From Osedax fenrisi (lineage: Eukaryota; Annelida; Polychaeta; Sabellida; Siboglinidae): a DNA stretch of 64,000 nt. How positions within the stretch are numbered: the stretch's first letter is position 1; each line of letters opens with the position of its first letter. Location of the stretch: the NCBI GenBank assembly GCA_964019155.1, contig OZ025245.1:7078223-7142222 (forward strand), in the 5' to 3' direction. Positions 63,940-64,000 of this stretch are shown here, piece after piece. Made by a program: the position numbers and the translations under genes. Under the pieces are notes generated by a model that worked only from the letters and a program-made list of their open reading frames with translations, was not told the DNA's origin and did not search any database.

Positions 63940-64000
63940 ACGCCCCTCTCTCATCTTGCCAGCATCGATGACATGTAATCTCCAACAATAGAGAATTTAT
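63940..64000. other. Window edge
   Basis: The sequence upstream of module 1 on the minus strand is cut by the window edge, so more of the locus may continue beyond 64,000. Confidence 0.6.

Overview
This window looks like a gene-poor, very AT-rich stretch of a metazoan (probably invertebrate) nuclear genome. I see no complete cellular gene, operon, rRNA or confident tRNA gene. The animal origin is inferred from the mobile-element fossils: the C-terminal part of a CR1/L2-like LINE reverse transcriptase, three decayed Ty3/gypsy LTR elements, non-autonomous hAT-type and other DNA transposons, and a tRNA-like dispersed repeat. The species cannot be named from the sequence.

Layout: 1-5 kb holds diverged tandem and segmental duplications, one carrying a 30-codon GC-richer exon-like ORF twice. 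5.05-7.30 kb is a TAG trinucleotide array with AGC- and AAT-containing sub-blocks. 8.4-10.3 kb is a dead gypsy element between TACCCTAA-motif repeats. 10.95-11.32 kb is a 30/31-bp minisatellite. 11.76-15.91 kb is a G-rich minisatellite that flips strand at about 13,860 to make a ~3.2-kb palindrome. 17.0-19.5 kb is a foldback-type inverted repeat with a younger transposon in one arm. 19.9-20.5 kb is the LINE fragment. 23.9-28 kb holds nested gypsy/LTR remnants with a hAT-type element inserted in RNase H. 28.5-30.5 kb is an inverted pair of tRNA-like repeats. 31-38 kb is AT-rich DNA with several MITEs whose target-site duplications can be read exactly. 40.1-41.5 kb is an uninterrupted CTA array. 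41.5-50.3 kb is a two-type satellite with a higher-order repeat. 50.3-53.6 kb is a second strand-switching palindrome. 53.6-55.8 kb is a run of small minisatellites. 55.8-57.5 kb is a third dead gypsy element ending in an LTR. 58.2-62 kb holds tandem repeats, a MITE copy and short palindromes. 62.2-64 kb carries, on the minus strand, decayed coding sequence with three diverged copies of one unrecognised protein module.

The most distinctive features are: two multi-kb palindromes of related 8-bp minisatellites, both centred on a shared non-repetitive sequence of about 30 bp; a satellite whose short unit carries a few copies of that same 8-mer, a possible seed; a MITE family whose four copies each have an exact 7-bp target duplication; a second MITE family with 8-bp duplications, including one 38-bp insertion made only of two fused terminal repeats; and the repeated-module coding remnant at the right end. 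All relationships were found by reading and aligning by eye, so edges of diverged repeats are approximate. Terminal-repeat and target-duplication coordinates were counted base by base.
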